A DNA stretch of 64,000 bases. It comes from Theodoxus fluviatilis. Lineage: Eukaryota; Mollusca; Gastropoda; Cycloneritida; Neritidae. How positions within the stretch are numbered: position 1 is the first letter of the stretch; each line of letters opens with the position of its first letter. Made by a program: the position numbers and the translations under genes. The notes beneath the pieces were generated by a model. It made no database searches, was not told the DNA's origin, and worked only from the letters and a program-made list of their open reading frames with translations. Below, piece by piece: positions 9,416 to 21,147 of this stretch. Where the stretch lies: the NCBI GenBank assembly GCA_034096865.1, contig JAWQFJ010017544.1:25001-89000 (forward strand), written 5' to 3'.

Positions 9416-10423
9416 GGGACAATCAGTGGTGGCGTTTTCACCAGGGACAATCAGTGGTGGCGTTTTCACCAGGGACAATCAGTGGTGGCATTTTCACCAG
9501 GGACAATCAGTGGTGGCGTTTTCACCAGGGACAATCAGTGGTGGCGTTTTCACCAGGGACAATCAGTGGTGGCGTTTTCACCAGGGACAATCAGTGGTGG
9601 CGTTTTCACCAGGGACAATCAGTGGTGGCGTTTTCACCAGGGACAATCAGTGGTGGCGTTTTCACCAGGGACAATCAGTGGTGGCGTTTTCACCAGGGAC
9701 AATCAGCGATGGCGTTTTCACCAGGGACAATCAGTGGTGGCGTTTTCACCAGGGACAATCAGTGGTGGCGTTTTCACCAGGGACAATCAGTGGTGGCATT
9801 TTCACCAGGGACAATCAGTGGTGGCGTTTTCACCAGGGACAATCAGTGGTGGCGTTTTCACCAGGGACAATCAGTGGTGGTATTTTCACCAGGGACAATC
9901 AGTGGTGGCATTTTCACCAGGGACAATCAGTGGTGGTATTTTCACCAGGGACAATCAGTGGTGGTATTTTCACCAGGGACAATCAGTGGTGGTATTTTCA
10001 CCAGGGACAATCAGTGGTGGTATTTTCACCAGGGACAATCAGTGGTGGCATTTTCACCAGGGACAATCAGTGGTGGCGTTTTCATCAGGGACAATCAGTG
10101 GTGGCGTTTTCACCAGGGACAATCAGTGGTGGTATTTTCACCAGGGACAATCAGTGGTGGCGTTTTCACCAGGGACAATCAGTGGTGGCATTTTCACCAG
10201 GGACAATCAGTGGTGGCGTTTTCACCAGGGACAATCAGTGGTGGCGTTTTCACCAGGGACAATCAGCGGTGGCGTTTTCACCAGGGACAATCAGTGGTGG
10301 CGTTTTCACCAGGGACAATCAGTGGTGGCGTTTTCACCAGGGACAATCAGTGGTGGCGTTTTCACCAGGGACAATCAGTGGTGGCGTTTTCACCAGGGAC
10401 AATCAGTGGTGGCGTTTTCATCA
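9416..10423 (+). repeat. 28-bp minisatellite, 36 copies
   Basis: The unit is GGGACAATCAGTGG followed by TGGCGTTTTCACCA (28 bases). The span of 1008 bases equals 36 units. Because 28 is not a multiple of 3 and the unit has no stop in any plus frame, all three plus frames stay open for over 1 kb. Most variation is at the single CpG of the unit (GCG, GCA or GTA), and the TA variants cluster at about 9870-10030. This is a noncoding tandem array. Confidence 0.97.
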
Positions 10424-10449
10424 AGGTTGGCAATGATACAAGACAGCAT

Positions 10450-10912
10450 TACACCCTCTACTCATTCGCATTACAACTTATCCTCGTTTGCATTAGAAAT
10501 TGTATTTACTTGCATTGCAACCTCTACCCGTTTGCATTCCAACCTCTACCCGTTTGCATTACAATCTCTATTCGTTTGCATTACAACCTCTACCCGTTTG
10601 CATGACAAATTCTTCCCGTTTGCATTACAACCTCTACCCGTTTGCATGACTAATTCTACCCGTTTGCACTTCAACCTCTACCCGTTTGCATTACAGTCTC
10701 TACTCGTTGGCATTTAAACTATACTCCTCTTCAAAACAATATCTGCTCATTTACATTACAACCTCTACTCGTTTGCATTCCAACGTCTTCTCGTTTGCAT
10801 TACGAACTCCACTAGTTTGCATCAAAACCCCTACTCATTTGCATAACAACTTCTATTCGTTTGCATTACAACCTCTATTCGTTTGCATGACAACCTCTAC
10901 CCATTTGCAAGA
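10450..10912 (+). repeat. 22-bp degenerate tandem array
   Basis: About 21 units of CGTTTGCATTACAACCTCTACC with substitutions and small indels, starting just after the 28-bp array. Each unit holds TTTGCAT, close to the octamer ATTTGCAT, which is exact in the unit near 10838. Confidence 0.92.
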
Positions 10913-12419
<1,507 letters not shown>

Positions 12420-12421
<2 letters not shown>

Positions 12422-13096
12422 CCACCAACCCCCTTTGTCTTAACACTCTATTCGGTGAGTTAATGCAGGTTCTTGCTAGTAAGTCGAGAGTCTAGCTCAG
12501 TGTCAGTAACTGTCATTTTTACTGATCTCTACATATTTCCACCCGATTATGCACGTTTCAGTAAAGAGGTGTCTGAAACATTCTGTCATTGCAGGTTCTC
12601 GTTAATAATTGAAAAAACAATATTTCTAATGGAAACCTTTTCATAGCATCTTCTGTTAATCTTACGACGAACTGTACATTTTCTGTTGATGTGATCTATT
12701 TTCGCAGTGTTATCAATCCTAAGTGTCTATCGAGTCCGATTGTCAACCGGAAGGATAACGTCATTCGATGCACTGCCTGTAAACTTCTCTGTTTCGAGGG
12801 AACGAAAACCCCGCAGCCCTGTCTGGCGAACGCAAGAGGAATGCTTTCATCATGCAACGCACCCAGACTTTCGTTTGGCGCCCTTCCGGCCGCAGGATCT
12901 GTCCGCCTGTATGGGGCCAGACGGCTATTTCGGTCCTGGACTCCTGTAATCGTCTCTCCTATTCCAACGGAAACCCTCCCATCAGGGCGAAAGCTCACTG
13001 AGTGCAGGCCAGGCACGGTCGCAGGGCAGTGCTGTGTTGAATAGGTTAACAGTCCGGCCCACAAAAGCGGCCCAGAGCTGAGCCTGGGCTACTCAC
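12420..13096. other. Noncoding stretch downstream of the GPCR exon
   Basis: Directly follows the donor site at 13096 on the minus strand, so it is intron or 3' flank. Overlapping frames of about 120 codons exist on both strands (12691-13044 and 12696-13064) but neither matches a family I know or continues the receptor. Confidence 0.4.
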
Positions 13097-13242
13097 CTCT
13101 ATAGTAGTTGTACTCTCCCAGCCCAAAGAAAGGGCCTGCGGTCAGCATGAGCTGCAGTAGAAACACCCCCGCCGTGAGAAGGCGAAGGTTCCTCCCCGTG
13201 AAGGTCGCCGAGTGCTCGGTGGGAGAGCACTGCTTGACGTAT
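13097..13242 (-). CDS. Class A GPCR exon: end of ERY motif, ICL2 and TM4
   Basis: This 146-base exon lies between an acceptor (CCCTTCTGTTGTAG, exon from 13242) and a donor (AGAG|GTGAGT, 13097/13096). It supplies the last base of an Arg codon, then 48 residues beginning YVKQCSPTEH (intracellular loop 2). A hydrophobic TM4 follows (LLTAGVFLLQLMLTAGPFF), then GLGEYNYYR, the start of extracellular loop 2; it ends in phase 1. Joined to the exon at 14784 it gives E-R-Y at the end of TM3. The GPFFGLGEY block recalls prostanoid-type receptors, but TM4 lacks the usual Trp. Receptor class is well supported; the ligand is not. The following exon was not found in the window. Confidence 0.8.
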
Positions 13243-13885
13243 CTACAACAGAAGGGAAGTCATGTACTCCATGGGAAATTACCCACCGTCTGATGGAGTT
13301 AAACATGGCCAACGGATGTAATCTACAATCAGTGACAGCTTCCGTACCTTGCATCGATCTGCGTTCTGACAAACACCGAGCCATCCGCGTTTGTTAGAGT
13401 CTCTTCAAGGATATTTCACGTACGCTGAAGTAGCACCGGGACGTCTATTGTGTTTTACAATGGAGTAGTACTGTGATATGTTGTGCCCATAGTCTGGTTA
13501 CAGTCAAGACCTGTGTATGGCGCTCATACACGTCAGTCTTCGATGCTCATTTACTCGCTTCTTTGGTCCATTCTTTGGCTGAATGCTTCGTTTTCCCTAC
13601 ATCATTCTGACGGTAGCCCATTTCATATTTCACGTTAGAGTATTCACTTTTGGTCATCAAAAGAGCAATGCCAGACAAACACCAGACCATGCTAAGCATA
13701 GATGTTTACGAAGAAAAACTTTACTACTTATATTTTCTTCAAAGAACTCGGTGATTTCTGTAGTGGAAACAGCGCTCCACAAAGTTACGCAACACTGAAC
13801 AGGCTATGGCTATGGACTCGAGCCTTACGGCATGGTGAATTGGACGATTACGTGTGGACTTAGGCATTGGTTTGGCAGCAGGGCA

Positions 13886-13889
<4 letters not shown>

Positions 13890-13949
<60 letters not shown>
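13890..13949. repeat. (CT)n microsatellite
   Basis: Uninterrupted CT run inside the GPCR intron. Confidence 0.97.
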
Positions 13950-13953
<4 letters not shown>

Positions 13954-14065
13954 GGTGCCATGGTCCACAAGTCGCTCTCCTCTTTCAAATGCATTTTCTT
14001 GAGGTCATTTTCGACAGCTACGATTTGTCCCCGTCTCTGTTGTTCCAGCTTCCTCTCCTCTTCTC

Positions 14066-14263
14066 CTCGTGTGGGTTCGGGGTAAAAATCGACCCACCGC
14101 GTCTTCCTACGCGATTCGTAAGAGGCGAATAACTAGGGACACGGCGACTTGATTTGCGTTTACTCTATACTGTTCAAGTGATTTTCGTGCTTACTGGCCT
14201 TATGTAGCCTACAAAGGTTGATATGCCGTAAATCACCATCCATCCATCCATCCATCCATCCAT

Positions 14264-14299
<36 letters not shown>

Positions 14300-14322
14300 C
14301 CGTCCATCCATCCATCCATCAT
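14066..14322 (+). mobile_element. SINE copy with expanded (CATC)n tail
   Basis: GTGTGGGTTCGGGGTAAAAAT, CTACGCGATTCGTAAGAGGCG and AATAACTAGGGACAC, then the GGCCTTATGTAGCCTACAAAGG block and GCCGTAAATCACC, as in the 17428 copy. The ATCC tail is expanded to about 85 bases. Confidence 0.85.
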
Positions 14323-14494
14323 CTCCTCCTCTTTCTTTCACTCTTGCTCCTCCTCCAGCTCCTCGCACTCCTCCTCTTCTTCGAGCTGCTGTTGCTGCCT
14401 CTCCTTCTCCTTCTCTTACCTCATTGTCTCTTTACCTCCATATCCTGGGAGTTGCAGGTGAGAAGATGCCCACAGTGTCTCCTGACGCGATTTG

Positions 14495-14640
14495 CAAGTG
14501 TGGAATAATCAGAGACATCGAGATTTTACTTACTCTCTCTCGATCAGCCTTGGTGATTTTCATTATCAAGGGCGCACGGCCTTACATAGCCTAAAAAGAC
14601 TGATAAGCCTCCTAACACCATTCATACTCTCTATCCGTCT
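14495..14640 (+). mobile_element. Partial SINE-like copy
   Basis: Contains GAGACATCGAGATTTTACTT and GGCCTTACATAGCCTAAAAAG, which match the central and 3' blocks at 43446-43545 and 17428-17622. The 5' block is missing. Confidence 0.6.
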
Positions 14641-14783
14641 CTCCCTTCTCGTTCCGTGTGCCACTCTCTATCCTTTTGTCAAAATAAAACTTACTCATTT
14701 TAAAACTGCACTTAGTTGACATTCAGCACCTGTTCTGCAATATTTTGATCACCTAGATCGTGGCACAAGGGGAAGCTACTCAC

Positions 14784-14886
14784 CTTTCTACAATGATGAG
14801 GGCCAGTATCCAGTTGGCTGAACCGGAGAGGACGTTGTCGAAGAGTCCGAAGACTTGGCATGCAGGGACGCCAAGATGCCACCCCC
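14784..14886 (-). CDS. Class A GPCR exon: ECL1 and TM3 with ER(Y)
   Basis: This 103-base exon lies between acceptor ATCGTTGCAG (exon from 14886) and donor GAAAG|GTGAGT. It encodes GWHLGVPACQVFGLFDNVL, then SGSANWILALIIVE and two bases of Arg. The Cys of PAC and the Arg of ER(Y) are exactly 25 residues apart, the spacing of Cys3.25 to Arg3.50 in rhodopsin-family receptors. The WHLG before the Cys is the usual ECL1/TM3 start. The Cys would pair with a Cys in ECL2; the Arg takes part in G-protein coupling. The exon before it (TM1-TM2) was not found. The gene may be intact with distant exons, or a fragment. Confidence 0.85.
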
Positions 14887-15197
14887 CTGCAACGATTGTA
14901 CACTTGTAGCGTTGCTGCCTTTGATTGATCAAGTCCATCACACACCACATCATGAAGCGGCGAAGCAGAAGCAGATCGCGCATGCGTAACCCCCCCCACC
15001 CCCCAAAAAACAAAAACAAAAAAGCTCGCTTCCTTAAATATCCAGCCGTCTATTTGCAGGCGTCAAAGCAACGATGCAGCTTTCAATCAACCAATCATAT
15101 AGCAGTCATACAGTATCACGTAGCACAATGGGACCAAGCTGTGAAAGAAAATCTCATCACGACGAGACGTGAAGATACATTATCGCTTCTCTGCGTC

Positions 15198-15259
15198 GCG
15201 TTCAACAGGCCTTAGGTGCGACAGCTTCGCGTTCAACAGGCCTTAGGTGCGACAGCTTC
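15198..15259. repeat. Two-copy 31-bp tandem repeat
   Basis: GCGTTCAACAGGCCTTAGG followed by TGCGACAGCTTC occurs twice head to tail. Confidence 0.85.
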
Positions 15260-15339
15260 CATATCCAACGATCTGATCCAGATTAGCATAGTTACCCACC
15301 AGCTTTCAACCAGTGCTAACATGCACAAGGCGATTTAAC

Positions 15340-15570
15340 GCTACTTGCAAAATATCATATAGAGGTCAATCTAGGTCCGTTACCGGTATAGACATGCACG
15401 CCAACGATACGACATTTTGCCTGATAAATACGTTAGAATTTGTGAATTTAAACATTGTCTTACTTTATGTTCCTCTATGTAGCCACAGTGTAGAAAAATT
15501 TAGAGACCATTTTATCAACATGGCCGCTAGCGCGATACCTATCTTCAAATGACCATAACTTCTACATTTG
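15340..15570 (+). repeat. Dispersed repeat, copy 1
   Basis: Shares ordered blocks with 27300-27520: TTTGCCTGA.AAA.ACGTT, a TAGCNACA..GTAGRAAAA block, GCTAGCGCGA and CCATAACTTC or its close match. The family is unknown to me. Confidence 0.6.
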
Positions 15571-15866
15571 TATTAGTGTTCACATTTCTACCAAATTAGT
15601 CAGAAAAGACTTGAGATTTTTATGAATAATCGTGCATCTCCAACCAAAAACAGTTTCGTCGTTACTTCTTTTATGGTGGCTGTTCACATACCCGAGGATC
15701 CAGTCCATATCAGCATTGGCTATCATCATGTACCGAAAGAACGTGTTGCGTCAATTGCCACGCAGAGTAGACACACTGGACAGATACTTTTTCCTTTACA
15801 CCCACAACTTGTATTTTGTTAAACGTTGAACAAAACAAAAATACAATAAACAGCAACTATAACAAC

Positions 15867-15892
15867 AACAACAACAACAACAACATTATTTT
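15867..15892. repeat. Short (CAA)n run
   Basis: About eight CAA units. Confidence 0.9.
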
Positions 15893-16264
15893 CACAACGG
15901 CCGCCAATCACCATTACCATCGTCATCGTCAGTTTGTGATGCATTTCATGAAAACACTAGAGGAAGAGCGCAAACCTCCGCCAAGGCAGCCGCAGCAGTG
16001 GCGGTATCACGGCAACTCTTCCATTGCCTGTATAATTCAGGCAGTATGTTCTGCTAGCCAGCCTGTCGCTATGAAGAGTAGCTCATTTTAGCACCTGCTA
16101 GCGGTCTCCTAGTGTGAAATGCATTAGCCGGCTCGCAGCACACGCCAGGCTATAGCCTTGGGTTATAACATTTCTCTTGATGGTTGTAATTTCAAACTGT
16201 CGTAACAGATAACTTCCCAAATTTAATGGAATATTCCTTGGATAAAACTCTTACCTTACCACAA

Positions 16265-16995
16265 ATTTGATCAGAATCCGTTCTGAACTTTTCCTTCCAT
16301 CCATACAGCATCCAACTATTCTTTCATCCATTCTTCCATCAATCTATATGTCATCTATACACCATCCATCCATAATCCATTGTTCCATCTATTCTTCTAT
16401 TTATCACATATCCATCTATCTGCCCATCTATCCATCCACTCACCCACCTATCCTCCACCCATCTATCAACCCATCCATCTACCAATCCAACCCTTCAACC
16501 ATCCTTCTATTCATCCCTTCAATCACCCAACCATCCATCCATTTATCCAACCACTGGTCCACCCACAATCATACCATCCATTTTTGAATCCATTTTTCCA
16601 TCCATTCGTCCATCCATTCACCCACTCATCCACCCAACCATCCATCTTCCGTCCATCCACCCATACATCATCCGTCCCTACATCAATCCACCCATACATC
16701 ATCCGTCCATCCATCCATCCAACAATCCATCCATCCACCCATATATCATCCATCCAACAATCTATCCGTCCCTCCGTCCCTCCGTCCCTCCGTCCCTCCC
16801 TCCCTCCCTCCCTCCCTCCCTCCCTCCCTCCCTCCCTCCCTCCCTCCCTCCCTCCCTCCCTCCCTCCCTCTCTTCCTCGCTCCCTACCTCCCTCCATCCC
16901 TCCCTTCCTCTATCCCTCCCTTCCTCCATCCCTCCCTCCCTCCCTCCCTCCCTCCATCCATCCATCCATCCATCCATCCATCCATCCATCCATCC
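16265..16995. repeat. Long (ATCC)/(CCTC) tetranucleotide tract
   Basis: Degenerate CATCCATC-type repeats pass into a pure CCCT block (about 16780-16870) and back to CATC. SINEs in this window end in ATCC, so the tract may have grown from a SINE tail. Confidence 0.92.
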
Positions 16996-17129
16996 GAATG
17001 CCTTACTGTGCTCTACCCACAATCGAAGTCTGCCCTCGAAAACCTCTCTAATCACAAGAGGCGAGATGACCTAGTTGTTAAGGCCGCCACGAAAAACGAT
17101 ACGGGTTCCCCAGGATGTGGAGTGCAACT

Positions 17130-17425
17130 CACCGAGTATGTTGAAGCTTCATGACGTCATTTCGAAAGAGACAGAATTATCAGAAGCGTGCAACCAAGCC
17201 TGGCGTCATGGAAAAAGTTATATTTGACCTTCATTCTAAAATAACGTCCTAAGCCTAGTTCTCTTTGTGCCGTCGATGAAGATTTTTTAACACTGCTTTC
17301 AGTGACTTATGTGAAGCTTCATGGCGTCATTTCGAAAGGGACAGAATTATCAGTAGAGTGCGAACAAGCCTGGCGTCATAGACCAAGTTTTTTTTCTTTC
17401 ATTTAAATGTATTGTTCTTGACCTA
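17130..17425 (+). repeat. About 184-bp tandem repeat, second copy split by a SINE
   Basis: GAAGCTTCATGACGTCATTT, GGGACAGAATTATCAG and AAGCCTGGCGTCAT recur near 17138 and 17322. The related TTCGTGCAGTCGGTGGCGAT block after 17634 parallels TTTGTGCCGTCGATGAAGAT near 17265, so a third unit continues beyond the SINE. Confidence 0.75.
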
Positions 17426-17427
17426 CT

Positions 17428-17622
17428 ATCCCCCTGTGGGTTCGGGGTAAGAATAGACCCACCGCGTCTCCCTACGCGATTCGTGAGAGGCGAATAACTA
17501 GGGACACCGTGACTTGCCTTACGTTTACTCTAAACTGTTCTAGTGATTTTCGTGCTTAATGGCCTTACATATAGCCTAGAAAGGCTGATAGGCCGTAAAC
17601 ACCATCCATCTATCCATCCATC
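17428..17622 (+). mobile_element. SINE with 11-bp target duplication (reference copy)
   Basis: CTTGACCTACT lies at 17417-17427 and again at 17623-17633. Between them is a 195-base SINE: ATCCCCCTGTGGGTTCGGGG at the start, CTACGCGATTCGTGAGAGGC in the middle, GCCTAGAAAGGCTGATAGGC near the end, and a short ATCC tail. This fixes the ends of the family. GGGTTCGGGG is near a pol III box B, but I see no clear box A, so the origin of the head is unsure. Confidence 0.9.
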
Positions 17623-19053
17623 CTTGACCTACTTTTCGTGCAGTCGGTGGCGATTCAACACTGCTCTCAGTGATTGAGTGAAATGCAAGACGTAACTTGA
17701 CGGATCTTCTACCAAATCATCAGAAAAAGTACTCAGGTGTGTCGCGTGACAAATGAAGCGTGAATACATCTCTGAATTTTGACGAGCCATGAATACGCCG
17801 ATACTTTTATGCGTGGAGCTGTCACCGGCCAGAGCGGTGTGACGCAGATGACGCTTCCAAGCAGCTCGCGCAGAGAGCAATTAATGTTTAATTATGTCTA
17901 CCCCTTGCAACTGCGGCAGATTCCTTTCAACGGGCTTTCGGACAATGCACTAATGCAAGCGCCACTCATTGAAACAGTGAATGGTAAGGAACGGAACTGA
18001 TTTGAAGTCTAGTATTGGAACACTTTAGTGTCTTCATGGTTTCTTTCTTACCAAACGGATTCAACACGTCCAGGTCGCAAAGATTTATGACTATTTTCCC
18101 TGCCAATATATTACTTCAACATGTTTTTTCCTAATAGGGCTGAAAACATAATTTGTCTGCAAATGTCCGACATTTAAACTCCGGAATCACTTCCACTGGT
18201 GGGCCACACTAGTGGACTCGTCCGAGGAGAGGGGTGCGGAAAAAACTTCATAGCCGGCGGGCTACATCGGCTGATTGGCTGCGTGTCTACATGGGCGTTT
18301 GTGCTCCAAACAGCCTCTCTTTACTTTGCCGACTGCTACATAATTATACGGTGTTTATCGCAAGCCAATTTGGCAGATTGCATCTTTTGTACACCGGTTT
18401 GTCAATTCTTCACACTTTATTGTTATTCCTCGTGCGGAATAACCGCCCAAGTTTGCGTACGTGAACTAGCGAGTACATAATAATTCTGTGTGTGACTCTG
18501 CGGATATAACGACCGACACCGATCATGTTGCAGATGTGCGATCGGCCACATGATATTGAGTCAGAATCGATCCAGAATCACTACACATCATTTGTGGAGA
18601 GTGTCAATTCTGGATTCTTTTCTCATGCAGCCAGGATCTCGAGAGCATGTAAAAGGTATCAATCGGTGCTTGGTGGTTGTGTGTGCAGTGCATGCTTGAT
18701 GTGTGCGTGTATTTACGCGTGTCTCTTACATGTGTGTGTTGCATGTATGTGTTGCAGCGCGCGCGCGCGCGTGTGTGTGTGTGCGAGTGTGCGTGCATGC
18801 TTACAGTGTGCACTGTCAGTAGGTCAGCCTAATTTGTTTGTTCAGTTGTTAAAGAAAAGGCTAGACTAACATCAATCAACATTTCTACTCACTAAAAACA
18901 GCTTTTTAAACTTAAAAAGTAGAGTCCCCAAGTGCTTATAGGGCAGGAAAGAGGGGACAACGCACAGGTTGTTGTTTACTGTCCTTTTCTTTCACTATCA
19001 AAAACAGTTAGGGTCAGCAAAAGGGAACACAGAGTCGGTCGGGTTACCAAAAC

Positions 19054-19468
19054 CCATTTTAGTTCACTAGAGACTTCGCCTACTGGCGAAAGTGTATCTA
19101 GCCCCGTTGGCATCACGTGATGAAAGGTTTTCGTCCGATATATGCAAATGGAGGTCACACGAGAGGCTTGTGGGATAGCCGATCTGCTCCCTGACATACG
19201 CCGTTAAAGTAGCTCTAAGACTATTTCGCGCAAAACTCTTAACTTACTCTTGTTGAGGCAATGAACAAGCGTTTATTCGATAAAATAAAATGTTTGTGTT
19301 GAAATGGAAACAAGTTTTGATCCCTAAATGATTTTCGTAAAAAGTGGAGAGAAAAATTGTATCAGAACGAACTATTTTTGGCGCAATGCTGTAATACGAA
19401 GGGTCAAGTCTATTACGATTTCATTGCGAACTGTGCCAGAGTCACTACTGACTCGGGTTCACAGAATG
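19054..19468 (-). mobile_element. MITE copy (CATTCT/AGAATG family) with perfect 9-bp TSD
   Basis: Starts CATTTTAGTTCACTAGAGAC and ends GGGTTCACAGAATG. ACCAAAACC precedes it (19045-19053) and follows it (19469-19477). Its orientation is opposite to the 3889 and 37577 copies. It lies inside the foldback element. Confidence 0.93.
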
Positions 19469-19635
19469 ACCAAAACCACTACTACTATATTGTATTTGCT
19501 TTAAGCGCTTAATTGATCTTTTTCTAACACAAGCGATGTGGCTTGTGTGCTCTCCATCCACTTACACGCAGAATGACAACGGCATCTGTAGTAGGCACAT
19601 TGCCCCATTGTGTACTCAATCCTTCACAATGCATC

Positions 19636-20978
19636 GTGCACTGTGCAAGCAGTAAGCAGTCATCCTTCACTATGCACTGTGCAAGCAGTAGGCAGTCATC
19701 CTTTACTATGCACTGTGCAAGCAGTAAGCAGTCATCCTTCACTATGCACTGTGCAAGCAGTAAGCAGTCATCCTTCACTATGCACTGTGCAAGAAGTAGG
19801 CAGTCATCCTTCACTATGCACTGTGCAAGCAGTAGGCAGTCATCCTTCACTATGTGCTGTGCAAGCAGTAGGCAGTCATCCTTCACTATGTGCTGTGCAA
19901 GCAGTAGGCAGTCATCCTTCACTATGCACTGTGCAAGCAGTAAGCAGTAATCCTTCACTATGCACTGTGCAAGCAGTAAGCAGTCATCCTTCAATATGCA
20001 CTGTGCAAGCAGTAGGCAGTCATCCTTCACTATGCACTGTGCAAGAAGTAGGCAGTCATCCTTCACTATGCACTGTGCAAGCAGTAAGCAGTCATCCTTC
20101 ACTATGTGCTGTGCAAGCAGTAAGCAGTCATCCTTCACTATGTGCTGTGCAAGCAGTAGGCAGTCATCCTTCACTATGTGCTGTGCAAGCAGTAGGCAAT
20201 CATCCTTCACTATGCACTGTGCAAGCAGTAAGCAGTCATCCTTCAATATGCACTGTGCAAGCAGTAAGCAGTCATCCTTCACTATGTGCTGTGCAAGCAG
20301 TAGGCAATCATCCTTCACTATGCACTGTGCAAGCAGTAGGCAGTCATCCTTCACTATGCACTGTGCAAGCAGTAAGCAGTCATCCTTCACTATGCACTGT
20401 GCAAGCAGTAAGCAGTCATCCTTCATTATGCACTGTGCAAGCAGTAAGCAGTCATCCTTCACTATGCACTGTGCAAGCAGTAAGCAGTCATCCTTCACTA
20501 TGCACTGTGCAAGCAGTAGGCAGTCATCCTTCACTATGCACTGTGCAAGCAGTAAGCAGTCATCCTTCACTATGCACTGTGCAAGCAGTAAGCAGTCATC
20601 CTTCAATATGCACTGTGCAAGCAGTAAGCAGTCATCCTTCAATATGCACTGTGCAAGCAGAAGGCAGTCATCCTTCACTATGCACTGTGCAAGAAGTAGG
20701 CAGTCATCCTTCACTATGTGCTGTGCAAGCAGTAAGCAGTCATCCTTCAATATGCACTGTGCAAGCAGTAAGCAGTCATCCTTCAATATGCACTGTGCAA
20801 GCAGAAGGCAGTCATCCTTCACTATGCACTGTGCAAGAAGTAGGCAGTCATCCTTCACTATGCACTGTGCAAGCAGTAAGCAGTCATCCTTCACTATGCA
20901 CTGTGCAAGCAGTAGGCAGTCATCCTTCACTATGCACAGGGCAAGCAGTAGGCAGTCATCCTTCACTATGCACTGTAC
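19636..20978. repeat. 36-bp minisatellite, about 37 copies
   Basis: The unit is GTGCAAGCAGTAAGCAGTCA followed by TCCTTCACTATGCACT. Thirty-six is a multiple of three, so several frames on both strands stay open as 12-residue repeats (for example QCIVKDDCLLLA on minus). Variants (AAG/AGG, CACT/GTGCT, CACT/AATA) are shuffled between units. It is treated as a noncoding array in the spacer of the foldback element. Confidence 0.95.
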
Positions 20979-21060
20979 ACCTGATGGTGTCTCATCTAAT
21001 GTGTAAGAATTCGTTTTTGTCACTCATCGATGATCCACACTAATGCAAGTCATCACAATC

Positions 21061-21067
21061 ACACACA

Positions 21068-21130
<63 letters not shown>
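21061..21130. repeat. (CA)n then (TA)n microsatellite
   Basis: CA run followed by a short TA run next to the right foldback arm. Confidence 0.97.

Positions 21131-21147
<17 letters not shown>

Larger units (their letters stand above)
13243..14783 (-). other. Phase-2 intron of the GPCR, holding SINEs and microsatellites
   Basis: A GTGAGT donor at 14783-14778 and an acceptor AG at 13243 bound it. The intron splits the Arg codon of the ERY motif as AG|A. Inside lie a CT run (13890-13949), a SINE with a long CATC tail (14066-14322) and a second SINE-like 3' part (14495-14640). Confidence 0.72.

Noticed and set aside
9341..10717. 458-, 401- and 358-codon plus-strand frames as repeat proteins
   Set aside because: They are the three registers of one 28-bp array with no stop codon in the unit, overlapping completely. 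No start context, signal or non-repeat domain.
12691..13064. Overlapping frames of about 120 codons on both strands
   Set aside because: Neither continues the GPCR and neither shows a known motif; both strands open in GC-richer DNA is a common chance event.
16380..17051. 223-codon Pro/Ser/His frame
   Set aside because: Translation of ATCC/CCCT simple repeats.
18189..18245. Hammerhead-ribozyme-like core at foldback termini (on minus, GGACGAGTCC or GGATGAGTCC)
   Set aside because: It resembles CTGATGAGTCC but lacks the CUGA start, a matching stem II and the GAAA box in every copy checked.
19524..21023. 499-codon minus-strand frame of 12-residue repeats
   Set aside because: A product of a 36-bp array; competing frames are open on the plus strand too.
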